64,000 bases of DNA from Pseudomonadota bacterium (GCA_021324155.1 JAJPJQ010000020.1:122233-186232); one strand, 5' to 3'. Positions 38,118-47,486 are shown, numbered from the stretch's first letter. Notes: generated by a model from the sequence alone, not told the origin. Numbers and translations are program-made.

Positions 38118-39014
38118 ATGCTGAACGAAGCAACCATCAGCGTCGGCCGGAGCGTTGTAGCACGCGCGACCAGCGAGCCTGCGCTGGTCCGCGGGTTCCT
38201 TATCGGCGCGGCGCTCGTGTTTCTCGGGTTGTTTCTTTTCGTACCGCTGGCCGTCGTATTCGCTCAGGCATTTCAGAAAGGCATTGCCGCTTACGTTGAC
38301 TCCTTTCGCGAGCCGGCGGCGCTTGCCGCAATCCGCCTGACGCTCTTTACCGCGGCCGTCGCGGTGCCGTTCAATCTCGTTTTCGGCGTCGCCGCCGCCT
38401 GGGTGATCGGAAAATTCGATTTTATCGGCAAGAGCTTTTTGATGACGCTGATCGACCTCCCGTTTTCCGTGTCTCCGGTCGTTTCCGGACTGATTTATGT
38501 TCTCGTTTTCGGAATGCAGGGCTGGCTTGGCCCATGGCTCGCTGCGCATGACATCAAGATTATTTTCGCCGTCCCTGGTATTATCCTGACCACGATGTTC
38601 GTGACATTTCCTTTCGTCGCTCGCGAGCTGATTCCGTTGATGCAGGCGCAGGGCAGCGAAGAAGAAGAGGCCGCCGTGACCCTCGGCGCGGGCGGCTGGC
38701 AGACGTTTTTTCGCGTCACGCTCCCCAACGTCAAATGGGGTCTTCTCTACGGCGTGATTCTCTGCAACGCGCGCGCGATGGGGGAGTTCGGCGCCGTCTC
38801 GGTCGTCTCCGGGCACATTCGCGGTCTTACGAACACGCTGCCGCTGCACGTCGAGATCCTCTACAACGAATACCAATACGTCGCGGCCTTCGCCGCGGCA
38901 TCCCTGCTCGCGCTCCTGGCGCTCGTAACGCTCGCCGTAAAAAGTTTGATTCAATGGCGAGCCGCGCGGGATGCGGTTATCAGGCACACCGGCGGTGGGG
39001 AAAGCGACGCATGA
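38118..39014 (+). CDS. cysW: Sulfate ABC transporter permease CysW
   Basis: A 298-residue partner permease of CysT. Hydrophobic segments begin at about residue 28 ([20 protein letters not shown]). [20 protein letters not shown] is typical of CysW, and the EAA loop [20 protein letters not shown] lies near residue 180. The longer N-terminus is cytoplasmic. Its stop overlaps the ATG of cysA (ATGA at 39011-39014). Confidence 0.94.
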   Translation: MLNEATISVGRSVVARATSEPALVRGFLIGAALVFLGLFLFVPLAVVFAQAFQKGIAAYVDSFREPAALAAIRLTLFTAAVAVPFNLVFGVAAAWVIGKFDFIGKSFLMTLIDLPFSVSPVVSGLIYVLVFGMQGWLGPWLAAHDIKIIFAVPGIILTTMFVTFPFVARELIPLMQAQGSEEEEAAVTLGAGGWQTFFRVTLPNVKWGLLYGVILCNARAMGEFGAVSVVSGHIRGLTNTLPLHVEILYNEYQYVAAFAAASLLALLALVTLAVKSLIQWRAARDAVIRHTGGGESDA

Positions 39015-40072
39015 GCATCGAAGCCAGGAACATCACAAAGACCTTCGGCGACTTCAAGGCGCTCGACGGCGTCACCCTGGAGGTGCCGACCGGCGAGCTC
39101 GTCGCGTTGCTCGGCCCCTCGGGTTCCGGCAAGACCACACTTTTGCGCGTCATCGCGGGTCTCGAGTTCCCGGAGAGCGGCGAGATATTCTTCCACGGCG
39201 AAAACGCGACCGATCGAAGCGCGCGCGAGCGCCGCATCGGCTTTGTCTTCCAGCACTACGCTCTATTCCGCCATATGACCGTGTTCGAGAACGTGGCTTT
39301 CGGCCTCCGCGTCCGCCCGCGTCAGCTTCGCCCGGACGAACGGACCATACGGAAGAAAGTCGGCAATCTTCTAAAACTCGTCCAAGTCGACTTTCTCGCC
39401 GATCATCTGCCGTCGCAGCTTTCGGGCGGGCAACGCCAGCGCATTGCGCTCGCAAGGGCGCTCGCGGTGGAGCCACAGATCCTGCTCCTCGACGAGCCGT
39501 TCGGCGCGCTCGACGCACGCGTGAGGCAGGAGCTCAGGCGCTGGTTGAGACGTCTGCACGACGAGATCCACGTGACCAGCGTCTTCGTTACGCACGACCA
39601 GGAAGAGGCGCTGGAAGTCGCCGACCGTGTCGTCGTCATGAACGAGGGCCGCATCGAGCAGTTCGGCACGCCCGACCAGGTCTACAATCATCCGGCGACT
39701 CCGTTCGTCTATCATTTTCTCGGCAACGTGAATCTCTTTCACAGCCGCGTCCACGCCGGGCGAGTGCATATCGGCGAGATCGAGATCGAAGCGCCGGAGC
39801 ATCTCGGCACGCACGACGCGCCCGCGCTCGCTTACGTGCGGCCGCACGATATCGAGCTCGACCGCGTGCGCGACGGCGCAATGATCGAGGCCGTAGTGCG
39901 GGACGTCCGCGCCGTCGGATCGCTCGTGCGCCTCGAGCTCGACCGGGTCGACGGCGACGAGATCATCGAGGCGGAGCTGACGCGCGAGCGCTACATCGAA
40001 CTCGATCTGCGCGCCGGCGAGCATGTCTTCGTAAAGCCACGCAATCTCCGCGTTTTCCTTAAGGAGGCTTGA
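39011..40072 (+). CDS. cysA: Sulfate ABC transporter ATP-binding protein CysA
   Basis: A 353-residue ATPase. Walker A is [18 protein letters not shown], the Q-loop is [20 protein letters not shown], the signature is [15 protein letters not shown], Walker B is [15 protein letters not shown] and the switch His is in [12 protein letters not shown]. The C-terminal regulatory (TOBE-like) domain begins near residue 240. The ATG at 39011 overlaps the cysW stop; the longer frame to 38735 is read within cysW and rejected. Confidence 0.95.
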   Translation: MSIEARNITKTFGDFKALDGVTLEVPTGELVALLGPSGSGKTTLLRVIAGLEFPESGEIFFHGENATDRSARERRIGFVFQHYALFRHMTVFENVAFGLRVRPRQLRPDERTIRKKVGNLLKLVQVDFLADHLPSQLSGGQRQRIALARALAVEPQILLLDEPFGALDARVRQELRRWLRRLHDEIHVTSVFVTHDQEEALEVADRVVVMNEGRIEQFGTPDQVYNHPATPFVYHFLGNVNLFHSRVHAGRVHIGEIEIEAPEHLGTHDAPALAYVRPHDIELDRVRDGAMIEAVVRDVRAVGSLVRLELDRVDGDEIIEAELTRERYIELDLRAGEHVFVKPRNLRVFLKEA

Positions 40073-40122
40073 AAAATGCTTCCTGGACTTAGCGCCGGGA
40101 ATGACCTACCCTAGACACGGAG

Positions 40123-40746
40123 ATGGCCTACTATCCGATATTTATGAACCTTTCCGGTCAGCGCTGCCTCGTCATCGGAGGCGGGGCGGTGGCCGAGCGC
40201 AAGGTTGAAGGCCTGCTCGAAGCCGATGCGAGCGTGACGATTGTCAGCCCAACGCTGACCGAGGCGCTGGAGCATAGGGTAAGAGAGAAAAAAATCCGCC
40301 ATTATATGAGGGAATATCGCAAAGGGGATATTGCGGGCTATCGTCTGGGATTCGTCGCTACGGACAATCCTCAGATCAACCGAGCGGCGTACGAAGAGGC
40401 GCAGGAAGCCGGCGTACTTTTGAACAGCGCCGACGATCCGGCACACTGCGACTTTATCCTTCCATCCGTGTTGCGGCGCGGAGAGCTTCAGGTGGCCGTC
40501 GCGACCGGCGGGGCGAGCCCCGCTCTGTCGCGCGCGATCCGCGAGGAGCTGGAAGATTATTTCTCGGAGGACTACGAGCTTCTTTCCGGCGTGGTCGCCG
40601 ATGTGCGGCGCGAGCTGAAGGAGAAGGGCATCGCCACCGATGCGGAATCGTGGCGCCGGGCGCTCAACGGCGAGGTTCGCAGACTGGTGCGCGATGGCGA
40701 CATCGAGGCGGCGAAGCGCCGCCTACGCGAAGAGGTCGCACGGTAG
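40123..40746 (+). CDS. Precorrin-2 dehydrogenase/sirohydrochlorin ferrochelatase
   Basis: A 207-residue protein equivalent to the N-terminal part of CysG or to Met8/SirC. It makes sirohydrochlorin from precorrin-2 and inserts iron to form siroheme. The NAD site is CLVIGGGAVAERKVEGLLEA; the following VATDNPQINR, LNSADDPAHCDFILPSV and VATGGASPALSRAIREELE (with the substrate-facing SPxxxxxIR) are diagnostic. The next gene supplies precorrin-2, and the reductase upstream needs siroheme. Confidence 0.92.
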   Translation: MAYYPIFMNLSGQRCLVIGGGAVAERKVEGLLEADASVTIVSPTLTEALEHRVREKKIRHYMREYRKGDIAGYRLGFVATDNPQINRAAYEEAQEAGVLLNSADDPAHCDFILPSVLRRGELQVAVATGGASPALSRAIREELEDYFSEDYELLSGVVADVRRELKEKGIATDAESWRRALNGEVRRLVRDGDIEAAKRRLREEVAR

Positions 40747-40747
40747 C

Positions 40748-41551
40748 ATGAGCGCAGGAAAGGTATATCTCGTCGGAGCGGGGCCCGGCGATCCCGGGCT
40801 TCTCACGATTCGCGGAGTCGAATTGCTGCGCTCGGCCGAGGTGGTTGTATACGACCGGCTCGTCAACCCGGCGCTGCTCGAAGAAGCGCCGGCGAACGCG
40901 CAGCGGATCTTTGCCGGCAAAACGGCCGGCTACCACAGTCTTCCCCAGGAAGAGATCAACACTGTTTTGATCGAGCACGCGCGCGCCGGCCGGAGCGTAG
41001 TGCGCCTTAAGGGCGGCGACCCGTTCGTCTTCGGCCGCGGCGGCGAAGAAGCCGAGGCACTGGCGGCGGCCGGAGTGGCTTTCGAGGTCGTGCCGGGCGT
41101 AAGTTCCGCGATTGCGGTTCCCGCGTATGCCGGCATTCCGTTGACACATCGCAGACTCTCATCTTCGTTTGCCGTGATCACCGGACACGAAGCATGCAAG
41201 GAGGGAGCGAAGATCGACTGGTCGCGATTGGCATCGGGCATCGATACTATCGTCGTTCTCATGGGTCTGAAGAATTTGCCGCGTATCGCCGCCGAGTTGA
41301 TCGCGCAGGGTCGTAATCGACAAACGCCCGTCGCGGTCATCAGCTCCGGAACGACGGCGAAGCAGCGCGTCATCACCGGTGATCTCGGCGACATCGCTGA
41401 AAAATGCGCTACCGTCGAACCGCCGGCAGTCATCATCATCGGCGAGGTTGTCAGCCTCGGAACCGAACTCGGGTGGTCATCGTTGCCGGAAACTGCTGCC
41501 GAAGCGGAGTCTGAGACACGGAATGGAAAGCAGCCCGCAAACCGGCCTTAA
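40748..41551 (+). CDS. cobA: Uroporphyrinogen-III C-methyltransferase (SUMT)
   Basis: It methylates uroporphyrinogen III twice to precorrin-2 using SAM. The 267-residue protein has VGAGPGDPGLLTIRG, VYDRLVNPALL, RLKGGDPFVFGRGGEE and VVPGVSSAIAVPAYAGIPLT, all characteristic of the family. ATG at 40748 begins 1 bp after the previous stop. Its 3' end overlaps hemD by 29 bp. With the preceding gene it replaces a single fused CysG. Confidence 0.94.
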   Translation: MSAGKVYLVGAGPGDPGLLTIRGVELLRSAEVVVYDRLVNPALLEEAPANAQRIFAGKTAGYHSLPQEEINTVLIEHARAGRSVVRLKGGDPFVFGRGGEEAEALAAAGVAFEVVPGVSSAIAVPAYAGIPLTHRRLSSSFAVITGHEACKEGAKIDWSRLASGIDTIVVLMGLKNLPRIAAELIAQGRNRQTPVAVISSGTTAKQRVITGDLGDIAEKCATVEPPAVIIIGEVVSLGTELGWSSLPETAAEAESETRNGKQPANRP

Positions 41552-42374
41552 CGGCCTGAGAGTCGTTTCCTTCGAGAGCCGCCGCGAGCGCGAGATGGCC
41601 GAGCTCATCCAGCGCTACGGCGGCGAGGCGATCGTGGCGCCGTCGATGCGCGAGCTGCCGCTGGAACAAAATACCGCCGCGCTCGGTTTCATGCGCGACC
41701 TCAAGGCGGCAAAAATCGACGTCGTCATTTTTCTCACCGGTGTCGGCGCGCGCACACTGATCGACGCGGTCGCGACCGGGTATCCGCGCGTGGAATTCGC
41801 GCAAGCGCTGAAGGCCGTCAAGCTAGTGGCTCGCGGCCCCAAGCCGGTCGCCGCGCTGAAGGAAATCGGTGTCGCGGTGGACGTCACGATTCCCGAGCCC
41901 AACACGTGGCGGGAAATTCTCGCCGAGCTGGAAAAGGCCGGCGATCTCCGCGGCCGGAGAGTGGCGGTTCAGGAATACGGGGTAACGCGGCAGGAGCTGA
42001 TCGACGGCTTGCGGTCGCTCGGCGCCGAGGTCTTGCTGGTTCCCGTTTACCGTTGGGTTCTGCCCGAGGATACGGGGCCGCTCAAATCCGCCGCGCGGGC
42101 GATCGCCGATGGTCGCGCCGATGTCGCGCTTTTCACCAATGCGAAGCAGGTCGACCATGTTTTCGAAGTCGCAGCGGAGGACGGGCTCGGGGAAAAATTG
42201 CGCGGCGCGCTTCAATCGATGGTCGTGGCCTCGATCGGCCCCGTGTGCACCGAGGCGATCGAACACCACGGTCTGGCGGCTGATATCGAACCCGAGCACC
42301 CGAAAATGGGCCATTTAATCGCCGCTGTCGCGAGTCGCGCGCGCGGGTTGTTGGAAAAAAAGCGCAAAAAATAA
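41523..42374 (+). CDS. hemD: Uroporphyrinogen-III synthase
   Basis: A 283-residue HemD-type protein that closes the tetrapyrrole ring. Visible features are the N-terminal NGLRVVSFESRREREMAELI, the VVIFLTGVGARTLID segment, KLVARGPKPVAALKEIG, RRVAVQEYGV and VVASIGPVCTEAIEHHG, matching the two HemD subdomains. The start at 41523 (ATG) lies 29 bp inside cobA; a much longer frame upstream is not supported. The family is poorly conserved, but context and motifs agree. Confidence 0.88.
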   Translation: MESSPQTGLNGLRVVSFESRREREMAELIQRYGGEAIVAPSMRELPLEQNTAALGFMRDLKAAKIDVVIFLTGVGARTLIDAVATGYPRVEFAQALKAVKLVARGPKPVAALKEIGVAVDVTIPEPNTWREILAELEKAGDLRGRRVAVQEYGVTRQELIDGLRSLGAEVLLVPVYRWVLPEDTGPLKSAARAIADGRADVALFTNAKQVDHVFEVAAEDGLGEKLRGALQSMVVASIGPVCTEAIEHHGLAADIEPEHPKMGHLIAAVASRARGLLEKKRKK

Positions 42375-42390
42375 TTCTTTGGGTTCTTTC

Positions 42391-42642
42391 TTGTCGGAAG
42401 AAGATCCACAAACTAAGCTGCCGCACGACCTTTATCATCACGGGGTCATCTCGAAGCTCTTCCCCAGCAACAACATGGGGGTCGTCCGCACCGAAAGCGG
42501 CCGCGAGGTGCAATTCGCTTACGATCTCGTCATTGTGACCGGGGTCATCGACAAGCCGGCGGACCTCAAAGAGGGAATGACCGTAGGCTACGACCTCGGC
42601 TGGACTTCCAAGGGGCTGCGGATCACCAAAATCCACGTCTGA
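42391..42642 (+). CDS. Small beta-rich protein, cold-shock/OB-like, unknown
   Basis: About 83 residues from a TTG at 42391 (another TTG at 42379 is possible; no ATG is available). It contains GVISKLFPSNNMGVVRTESG and a following VQFAYDLVIVTG, then LKEGMTVGYDLGWTSKGLRI, the pattern of an OB- or cold-shock-like beta barrel with charged and aromatic residues. It follows hemD by 16 bp and converges with the next minus-strand gene. Function unknown. Confidence 0.6.
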   Translation: MSEEDPQTKLPHDLYHHGVISKLFPSNNMGVVRTESGREVQFAYDLVIVTGVIDKPADLKEGMTVGYDLGWTSKGLRITKIHV

Positions 42643-42650
42643 GATTTCGA

Positions 42651-43475
42651 CTAAAACGGCAGCGACGTCAAAGCTAGTATCTGCCGTCCCAAAATCTCGC
42701 CCACGAAAACTCCTAGCATCGCGATATAGAAGAGGCCCGTAGCGGCCATGGTGTGCGGGATTTTCAGCGCTTGCCAGATCATGAAAGATAGCACGAGCGA
42801 GCCTACCTGCGTCGTCAAGACCCGCGCGATAAGTAATACCTGGTGGCTCTGCCAGACATCCGACAGTCGACCGACCGTCTCTGGTGCGCCGAAAAAGTAA
42901 AGGATCGGCGGCAGGATCACGAAAAACAAAGTCTGCATCACGAGTGCGAAGAAGAAAAATTTGAAAATCCTGACGAACGGCTCGATCGTTTGCCCGGTAT
43001 CGATGAGATACCAGTGCCCGATCAACATGCCGACGGTGACGCCTCCGAGAAGCAGTGCCGAAAAGACGAAGCTAGCGGGATAAACCAGCGCCTCGACGGA
43101 TGGAAACGGTGCCTGATAAAACTCACGGGCGCCCGCCGCCAAAGCCGCAAGGCCGGTGAAAAGTGAAAATGTGAAGAGCCGTGCGCGGAAGACGACACGC
43201 TCGCCCCAAAGCGAATACAGATAAAATGCGAAGCAAACGATGAACGCCGCGTACAGCAAAATTTCCACCGTCGTTCCCGCTTCGGCCGAAGCGGCTTTGC
43301 GGTAGAGGTCGGCTTTGCCCAAAAGACCCAAGACGCCGATAACGAACAGCACGCCGCCCGTCGATTTGTAAAAGCCGCGCGACAACTCGTGAAACGGCGT
43401 CGCCGCAAGCGCGAACAGGCCGCCAACGGCGACCTGCAGGAAGAGCAACAGAAAGCTGGCGGGAAAAGCCTCCAT
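42651..43475 (-). CDS. Polytopic membrane protein in quinone gene cluster, unknown
   Basis: A 274-residue integral membrane protein with about eight hydrophobic segments, including FLLLFLQVAVGGLFALAATP at the N-terminus and a central LLLGGVTVGMLIGHWYLIDT. Histidines lie within or next to helices (residue 29, the GHWYL histidine, and HQVLLIA), as in quinone- or heme-binding proteins, but no known family motif is clear. Its start is 3 bp from the stop of ubiE, so it belongs to the quinone gene run. Confidence 0.7.
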   Translation of the reverse strand: MEAFPASFLLLFLQVAVGGLFALAATPFHELSRGFYKSTGGVLFVIGVLGLLGKADLYRKAASAEAGTTVEILLYAAFIVCFAFYLYSLWGERVVFRARLFTFSLFTGLAALAAGAREFYQAPFPSVEALVYPASFVFSALLLGGVTVGMLIGHWYLIDTGQTIEPFVRIFKFFFFALVMQTLFFVILPPILYFFGAPETVGRLSDVWQSHQVLLIARVLTTQVGSLVLSFMIWQALKIPHTMAATGLFYIAMLGVFVGEILGRQILALTSLPF

Positions 43476-43478
43476 TCG

Positions 43479-44204
43479 CTAGTGCTGGACCGGCACGTTC
43501 CCCGTGAGTAGACAGACGGCCCCATTCAAAAATTTCCGCACGCGCACGTCGATGAAGCCGGCGTTTGCGATCATGCGCGCGACGTCCTCCGGCGAATGAA
43601 AACCGCGGACAGAGCTGGAGAGATAACGATAGGCTTCGGGATCGCGGGCGATCCGGGCTCCGAGCCACGGCATCACACGATGGAAATACAGCGAGTAAAA
43701 AAAAGAAAACGGAAAGCTCGAGGGAGGAAACATGTCGAGAGCCGCGAGCCGCCCACCGGCCTTGAGCACGCGGTAAGCTTCCTTGAAGAACAGCGTCAGA
43801 TCAGACACGTTTCTCAGCACGAATCCGGTTAGGACCGCGTCGAACGACGCGTCGCGAAACGGCGCGGCCAGCGCCGTGGCTTGCAGATACATCGTTTTTC
43901 GGCCGGATAGGTCGTGTTTTTGTTTCCCGAGCGCGAGGCGCAGCATTTCATGCGAGAAATCCAGGCCGACGACACGGCCGTCGTCACCTATTGCGCGCGC
44001 CGCCGCGAATGCCAGGTCGCCGGTGCCGGTACCGAGATCAAGGACGCTGCGCGCGCCGGGGCGCAGCGCCGCGTTCACGGCTTTGTTGCGCCAGTAGGTG
44101 TCCAGATGAAAGCTGATGATCCGATTGAGGAGATCGTAACGAAGGGCGATACGATCGAAGGTGCTGCGGATGTATTCTGCGCGCGGGCGCTCGGACGAAT
44201 GCAT
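43479..44204 (-). CDS. ubiE: Demethylmenaquinone/ubiquinone methyltransferase UbiE/MenG
   Basis: It C-methylates the quinone ring. The 241-residue protein has FDRIALRYDLLNRIISFHLD, motif I VLDLGTGTGDLAFAAA, GLDFSHEMLRLA, a central AAPFRDASFDAVLTGFVLRN and YRYLSSSVRGF, all typical of UbiE. The ATG at 44204 follows the polyprenyl diphosphate synthase gene by 30 bp. Which quinone (menaquinone or ubiquinone) is made cannot be decided from this gene. Confidence 0.93.
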   Translation of the reverse strand: MHSSERPRAEYIRSTFDRIALRYDLLNRIISFHLDTYWRNKAVNAALRPGARSVLDLGTGTGDLAFAAARAIGDDGRVVGLDFSHEMLRLALGKQKHDLSGRKTMYLQATALAAPFRDASFDAVLTGFVLRNVSDLTLFFKEAYRVLKAGGRLAALDMFPPSSFPFSFFYSLYFHRVMPWLGARIARDPEAYRYLSSSVRGFHSPEDVARMIANAGFIDVRVRKFLNGAVCLLTGNVPVQH

Positions 44205-44234
44205 GAAAATGCCGAAGATCGAACGACGGCGAAT

Positions 44235-45266
44235 CTAAAAATTCCGCTCGACGATGAGTTGGATAAGCGTCTTGAGCGCGTTGCGATAAAGCGAAGGGGG
44301 CAGCTTCTTGACCGGACCGAGCGCCTTTTCCGCGTAGGTGCGCGAAAGTTCCCGCGCCGTTTCGATGACCGGGCTTGCTTCCATGGCGGCGATCGCGGCG
44401 TGGATCTGCCTCTCATTGGGATGGCTGGATTCGAAGGCTTCGACTACCGCAGCCTGCTTGGCATTTAAAGCGAGAATGATCGGCAGGGAAGGATTGCCGT
44501 CGCGCAGGTCGATGCCGGTGGGTTTGCCCAGAAGTTCTTTATGACCGACGACGTCGAGCACATCGTCGATCATCTGGAACGCGATGCCGAGATTAAGCCC
44601 GTAGCTGTCCATGTCCTCGACCAGAGCGGCGCGCGCTCCCGCCTGATAGGTTCCGATCTTCGCGCCGGTCTGAAAAAGGCACGCGGTCTTGCGCTTGACG
44701 ATCTCCAGGTAGTCGTCGATCGTCACATCCGTGTTGCGGTTGAAGATTTCCTGAAGAATTTCCCCTTCGGTAAGCCGCGTGCAGGCGTCGGCTGTCCATT
44801 GAACCACCGTATCGTCGAATTTCCCGGCGAACTCGAAGGCTTTAATAAAAAGAAAATCGCCGGCGACGAGCGTCGACTTGAGACCGAACTTTTTATACGC
44901 GGACTCTTTGCCGCGGCGCGTCTCCGCGCCGTCGATGATGTCGTCGTGCAGCAGCGTAGCGGTGTGAATCAGCTCAAGAGCGGTGGCGATGTCGACAACA
45001 TCTTCCAGCTTCTTGCCCCCGAACGCCTTAAACGCCAGCAAGGCGATGATCGGTCGGAGGCGCTTGCCGCCGCCGAGGATGGTATGACCGGCAATATCGG
45101 TCAGGGAGGATTCAGCGGAGCGGATCGAGCGCGCGAGATTTTCCTCGACCAGCTCGAGTTCCCGAGCGACGCAGTCGAAAGGATCGACCGTTTCGGCCAG
45201 TGGCTTCGCTTTCAGCAGTTCCGAGACGTAGGCCGCCTCGGGCGACCTGCTTTTTCTCTGTAACAA
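44235..45266 (-). CDS. Long-chain trans-polyprenyl diphosphate synthase (quinone side chain)
   Basis: A 343-residue prenyl elongase. The first Asp-rich motif is LLHDDIIDGAETRRGK and the second is FQMIDDVLDVVG, with GGKRLRPIIALLA before them. Residues before the first motif (LIHTATLLHDD) favour a long-chain product such as octaprenyl diphosphate for quinones. The start is TTG at 45266 with AGGA upstream; the following ubiE gene fits the role. Confidence 0.92.
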   Translation of the reverse strand: MLQRKSRSPEAAYVSELLKAKPLAETVDPFDCVARELELVEENLARSIRSAESSLTDIAGHTILGGGKRLRPIIALLAFKAFGGKKLEDVVDIATALELIHTATLLHDDIIDGAETRRGKESAYKKFGLKSTLVAGDFLFIKAFEFAGKFDDTVVQWTADACTRLTEGEILQEIFNRNTDVTIDDYLEIVKRKTACLFQTGAKIGTYQAGARAALVEDMDSYGLNLGIAFQMIDDVLDVVGHKELLGKPTGIDLRDGNPSLPIILALNAKQAAVVEAFESSHPNERQIHAAIAAMEASPVIETARELSRTYAEKALGPVKKLPPSLYRNALKTLIQLIVERNF

Positions 45267-45422
45267 GGATGATCCTCAGCGACCGGGTGGTATCGGAAAA
45301 ATGGCATAGAACCCACAGCAGGTCAAGGCGAAATCATCTATATTGAACAGGTCTGCGCGGCTGTGCTACTTAGAAACCAGGACCCGTAGCTCGGTTTTGT
45401 CGCTGTCTGGATAAGAGGCCTC

Positions 45423-46091
45423 ATGATGTCCGAAGCCGGCGCCGTCATTCCTGTCTTTCCGCTTCCGAATGTGGTTCTTTTCCCTAAAATACAACTTCCG
45501 CTACATATTTTCGAGCCCCGCTATCGGGAAATGGTGCGTGACGCGATGGCCGGGGAACGATTGATCGGAATGGCGCTCTTGAAGGGCGAATGGGAGAAGG
45601 ATTACTACGGCAATCCGGAGATATTTCCGGTCGGCTGCCTGGGAAAGATCGTCGGACATACGCCGCTGCCTGACGGTCGCTGCAATATTCTTTTGTACGG
45701 CACGACCGAATACCAGATCGATCGAGAGATCGTCGATGGGAACTCCTACCGGCAGGCACAAGTCGTGCTCCGCGAAGAGCCGCAACCGATCGAAACCGGG
45801 ACGCTTGATCGATTGCGCGCCGACATCCTCGCCTTACTTCGTGAAATCATCGATCCCGGCTCGCCGCTTTTGAAGTTGCTTGAGGACGGTTCGATCGACG
45901 GCGCGACCTGGATCAACGTGTGCTGTTTTTCCCTCAACGTCGCGCCGATGGAAAAACAGACGCTTCTCGAAGCCAAGTCGATCGATCAACGCGCGGCGCG
46001 TCTCATCGAGGTGCTGCGTTTCGTCACGGCCGAGAAAAGGGCGGCTATCGATCTCGTTAGCGGCGGCAAGGGACGAAAACTGCCGCACTGA
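45423..46091 (+). CDS. Lon N-terminal (LON substrate-binding) domain protein
   Basis: A 222-residue protein made up only of the Lon N-terminal domain, without the AAA+ and protease parts. It starts IPVFPLPNVVLFPKIQLPLH and has IFEPRYREMVRDAM, GCLGKIVGHTPLPDGRCNIL and the later helical part LLREIIDPGSPLLKLL. Such proteins bind polypeptides or adaptors; function is not established. The first of two in-frame ATGs (45423, 45426) is used. Confidence 0.88.
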   Translation: MMSEAGAVIPVFPLPNVVLFPKIQLPLHIFEPRYREMVRDAMAGERLIGMALLKGEWEKDYYGNPEIFPVGCLGKIVGHTPLPDGRCNILLYGTTEYQIDREIVDGNSYRQAQVVLREEPQPIETGTLDRLRADILALLREIIDPGSPLLKLLEDGSIDGATWINVCCFSLNVAPMEKQTLLEAKSIDQRAARLIEVLRFVTAEKRAAIDLVSGGKGRKLPH

Positions 46092-46156
46092 TTGCTGTAC
46101 CTTTAGATTTCCTGACTAGAAACAATAACTTGAAGAACAAAACCCTGAGTTTATCC

Positions 46157-46186
46157 TTGACAAGTTAAACCGCCCGTTAATATAAA
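46157..46186 (+). promoter_or_regulatory. Predicted sigma70 promoter for the 46256 membrane protein
   Basis: A perfect TTGACA (46157-46162), an 18-base spacer and TATAAA (46181-46186). It leaves a leader of about 65 bases ending in GAAGGAGGAGG, a very strong ribosome site. Confidence 0.65.
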
Positions 46187-46255
46187 ACGGTAGAAGCTGA
46201 AAATCCGGTTTGCCGAGGCAGAATTGCCGAAGCAGGGTAGAAGGAGGAGGAAACG

Positions 46256-46960
46256 ATGGAGTTTTGGATGTACATGTTCCGGTGGATTCATTTTTTCGCC
46301 GGGGTCACATGGATCGGACTGCTTTACTATTTTAATTTCGTACAGACGCCGTTTTTCGCCGAGACCGAGCCGGGTGTTAGAAGCGGCGCGATTCAAAAAC
46401 TCGTGCCGCGCGCCCTTTGGTGGTTCTGCTGGGGCGCGATGTTCACGTTTCTCGCCGGTATCTTCATGTATCTCTATTATCTCGTCCAATCCGGCGCCCC
46501 TGGATTTTACAGCACACCTTACGCGTGGGGTATTACGCTCGGCGGCACGCTGGGGACGATAATGTTCCTTAACGTTTGGCTGGTCATCTGGCCGAACCAA
46601 CAGGTCGTGATCGCCAGCGCGGTGCAGACCGCTCAGGGCGGGCAGGCGATTCCCGATGCTGCGAACCGCGGCCGGCGATCTGGCCTCGCATCGCGCACGA
46701 ACACCGTGTTTTCGGTTCCGATGCTGCTATTCATGGGATCGCGGCACCTGCCGCCGTTTTTCGGTGAGGCGACAAGCGGGAATGCGACGATGTTCGCCGT
46801 GATTTCGGCGATCATTATCATCGCCGTCGAAGCGAACGCGCTTTCCGGGCTTCAGGGCGCGACCAAGAAGCCGCTCGACACGGTATCGGGTGCGCTCTGG
46901 TTCGGGTTCATCCTGGCGGTGATATTCTTTGTGCTGTTTTGGTTTTGCTTCCACATGTAG
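46256..46960 (+). CDS. PuuD N-terminal-type membrane protein (urate hydroxylase N-domain family)
   Basis: A 234-residue membrane protein with about six transmembrane helices. MFRWIHFFAGVTWIGLLYYF at the N-terminus and RTNTVFSVPMLLFMGSRH in the middle are characteristic of the urate oxidase N-terminal (PuuD) family. Full PuuD carries a C-terminal cytochrome c domain; this protein ends after the membrane part. A cytochrome c lipoprotein is encoded immediately downstream on the other strand, which may be its detached partner (inference). GGAGGAGG precedes the ATG at 46256. Urate as substrate is unproven. Confidence 0.78.
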   Translation: MEFWMYMFRWIHFFAGVTWIGLLYYFNFVQTPFFAETEPGVRSGAIQKLVPRALWWFCWGAMFTFLAGIFMYLYYLVQSGAPGFYSTPYAWGITLGGTLGTIMFLNVWLVIWPNQQVVIASAVQTAQGGQAIPDAANRGRRSGLASRTNTVFSVPMLLFMGSRHLPPFFGEATSGNATMFAVISAIIIIAVEANALSGLQGATKKPLDTVSGALWFGFILAVIFFVLFWFCFHM

Positions 46961-46964
46961 GCGG

Positions 46965-47303
46965 CTAGCGCAGGAACGCGACAATATCCGGGATGGCCGG
47001 CTGCAGATCGGGCTGCGCCGGCATCATCGTCGTACGACGCTTAGGCGTATAGCCGGGCGGATAGCCGGCGCGCAGCACACGAGCTTCGACCAGTTCTTTG
47101 GACGATCCTTTGATCGCGGGCCCGATAGCCCCGTCCTTTGACGGGTCGTTATTATGGCAGGCCGCGCAGTTCGTAAGATAAATCGCGCGCCCGCGCTTAG
47201 GATCCCCTGCGCCGGCCTTAGCAACGGCCGTATCCGTTGACCGCTTGTCGCAGGCGGCGAGAACTCCCAAGGCTAAAACCGCACTCGCGATCCATTTCGT
47301 CAT
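46965..47303 (-). CDS. Mono-heme cytochrome c lipoprotein
   Basis: A 112-residue protein: lipoprotein signal MTKWIASAVLALGVLAACDK (lipobox LAAC, Cys18), a linker, then a class I cytochrome c domain with heme motif CAACH near residue 48 and a distal Met in RRTTMMPAQPDL near residue 93. Anchored to a membrane in the periplasm, it would transfer electrons. Its stop is 4 bp from the stop of the PuuD-type gene (convergent). ATG at 47303. Confidence 0.9.
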   Translation of the reverse strand: MTKWIASAVLALGVLAACDKRSTDTAVAKAGAGDPKRGRAIYLTNCAACHNNDPSKDGAIGPAIKGSSKELVEARVLRAGYPPGYTPKRRTTMMPAQPDLQPAIPDIVAFLR

Positions 47304-47399
47304 ACACGATGCCCCTCGAGACGGCGGCGTCGCTGCACGTCGACGTCGCGTCGTTAGAGAAATTTACCGGTCTATGATAAATTTTTCAGGCTGTTAGAG

Positions 47400-47486
47400 T
47401 GGTGCGAAAGGGGGGAATCGAACCCCCACGGGTGTTAGCCCACAGGATCCTGAATCCTGCGCGTCTACCAATTCCGCCACTTTCGC
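47400..47486 (-). tRNA. tRNA-Leu (anticodon CAG)
   Basis: An 87-base tRNA including encoded CCA. Acceptor GCGAAAG pairs with CTTTCGC; the D-arm is GGCGGAATTGGTAGACGC. The anticodon stem-loop is GCAGGATTCAGGATCCTGT with CAG; a long variable arm (GGGCTAACACCCGT) is typical of class II Leu tRNA, followed by GGGGGTTCGATTCCCCC. Confidence 0.96.

Noticed and set aside
36891..38987. Very long minus-strand open frame (698 codons) opposite the sulfate permease genes
   Set aside because: It is the antisense of CysP/CysT/CysW, with composition dominated by Arg, Asp, His and Gln and no family resemblance; GC-rich codon bias leaves the opposite strand open.
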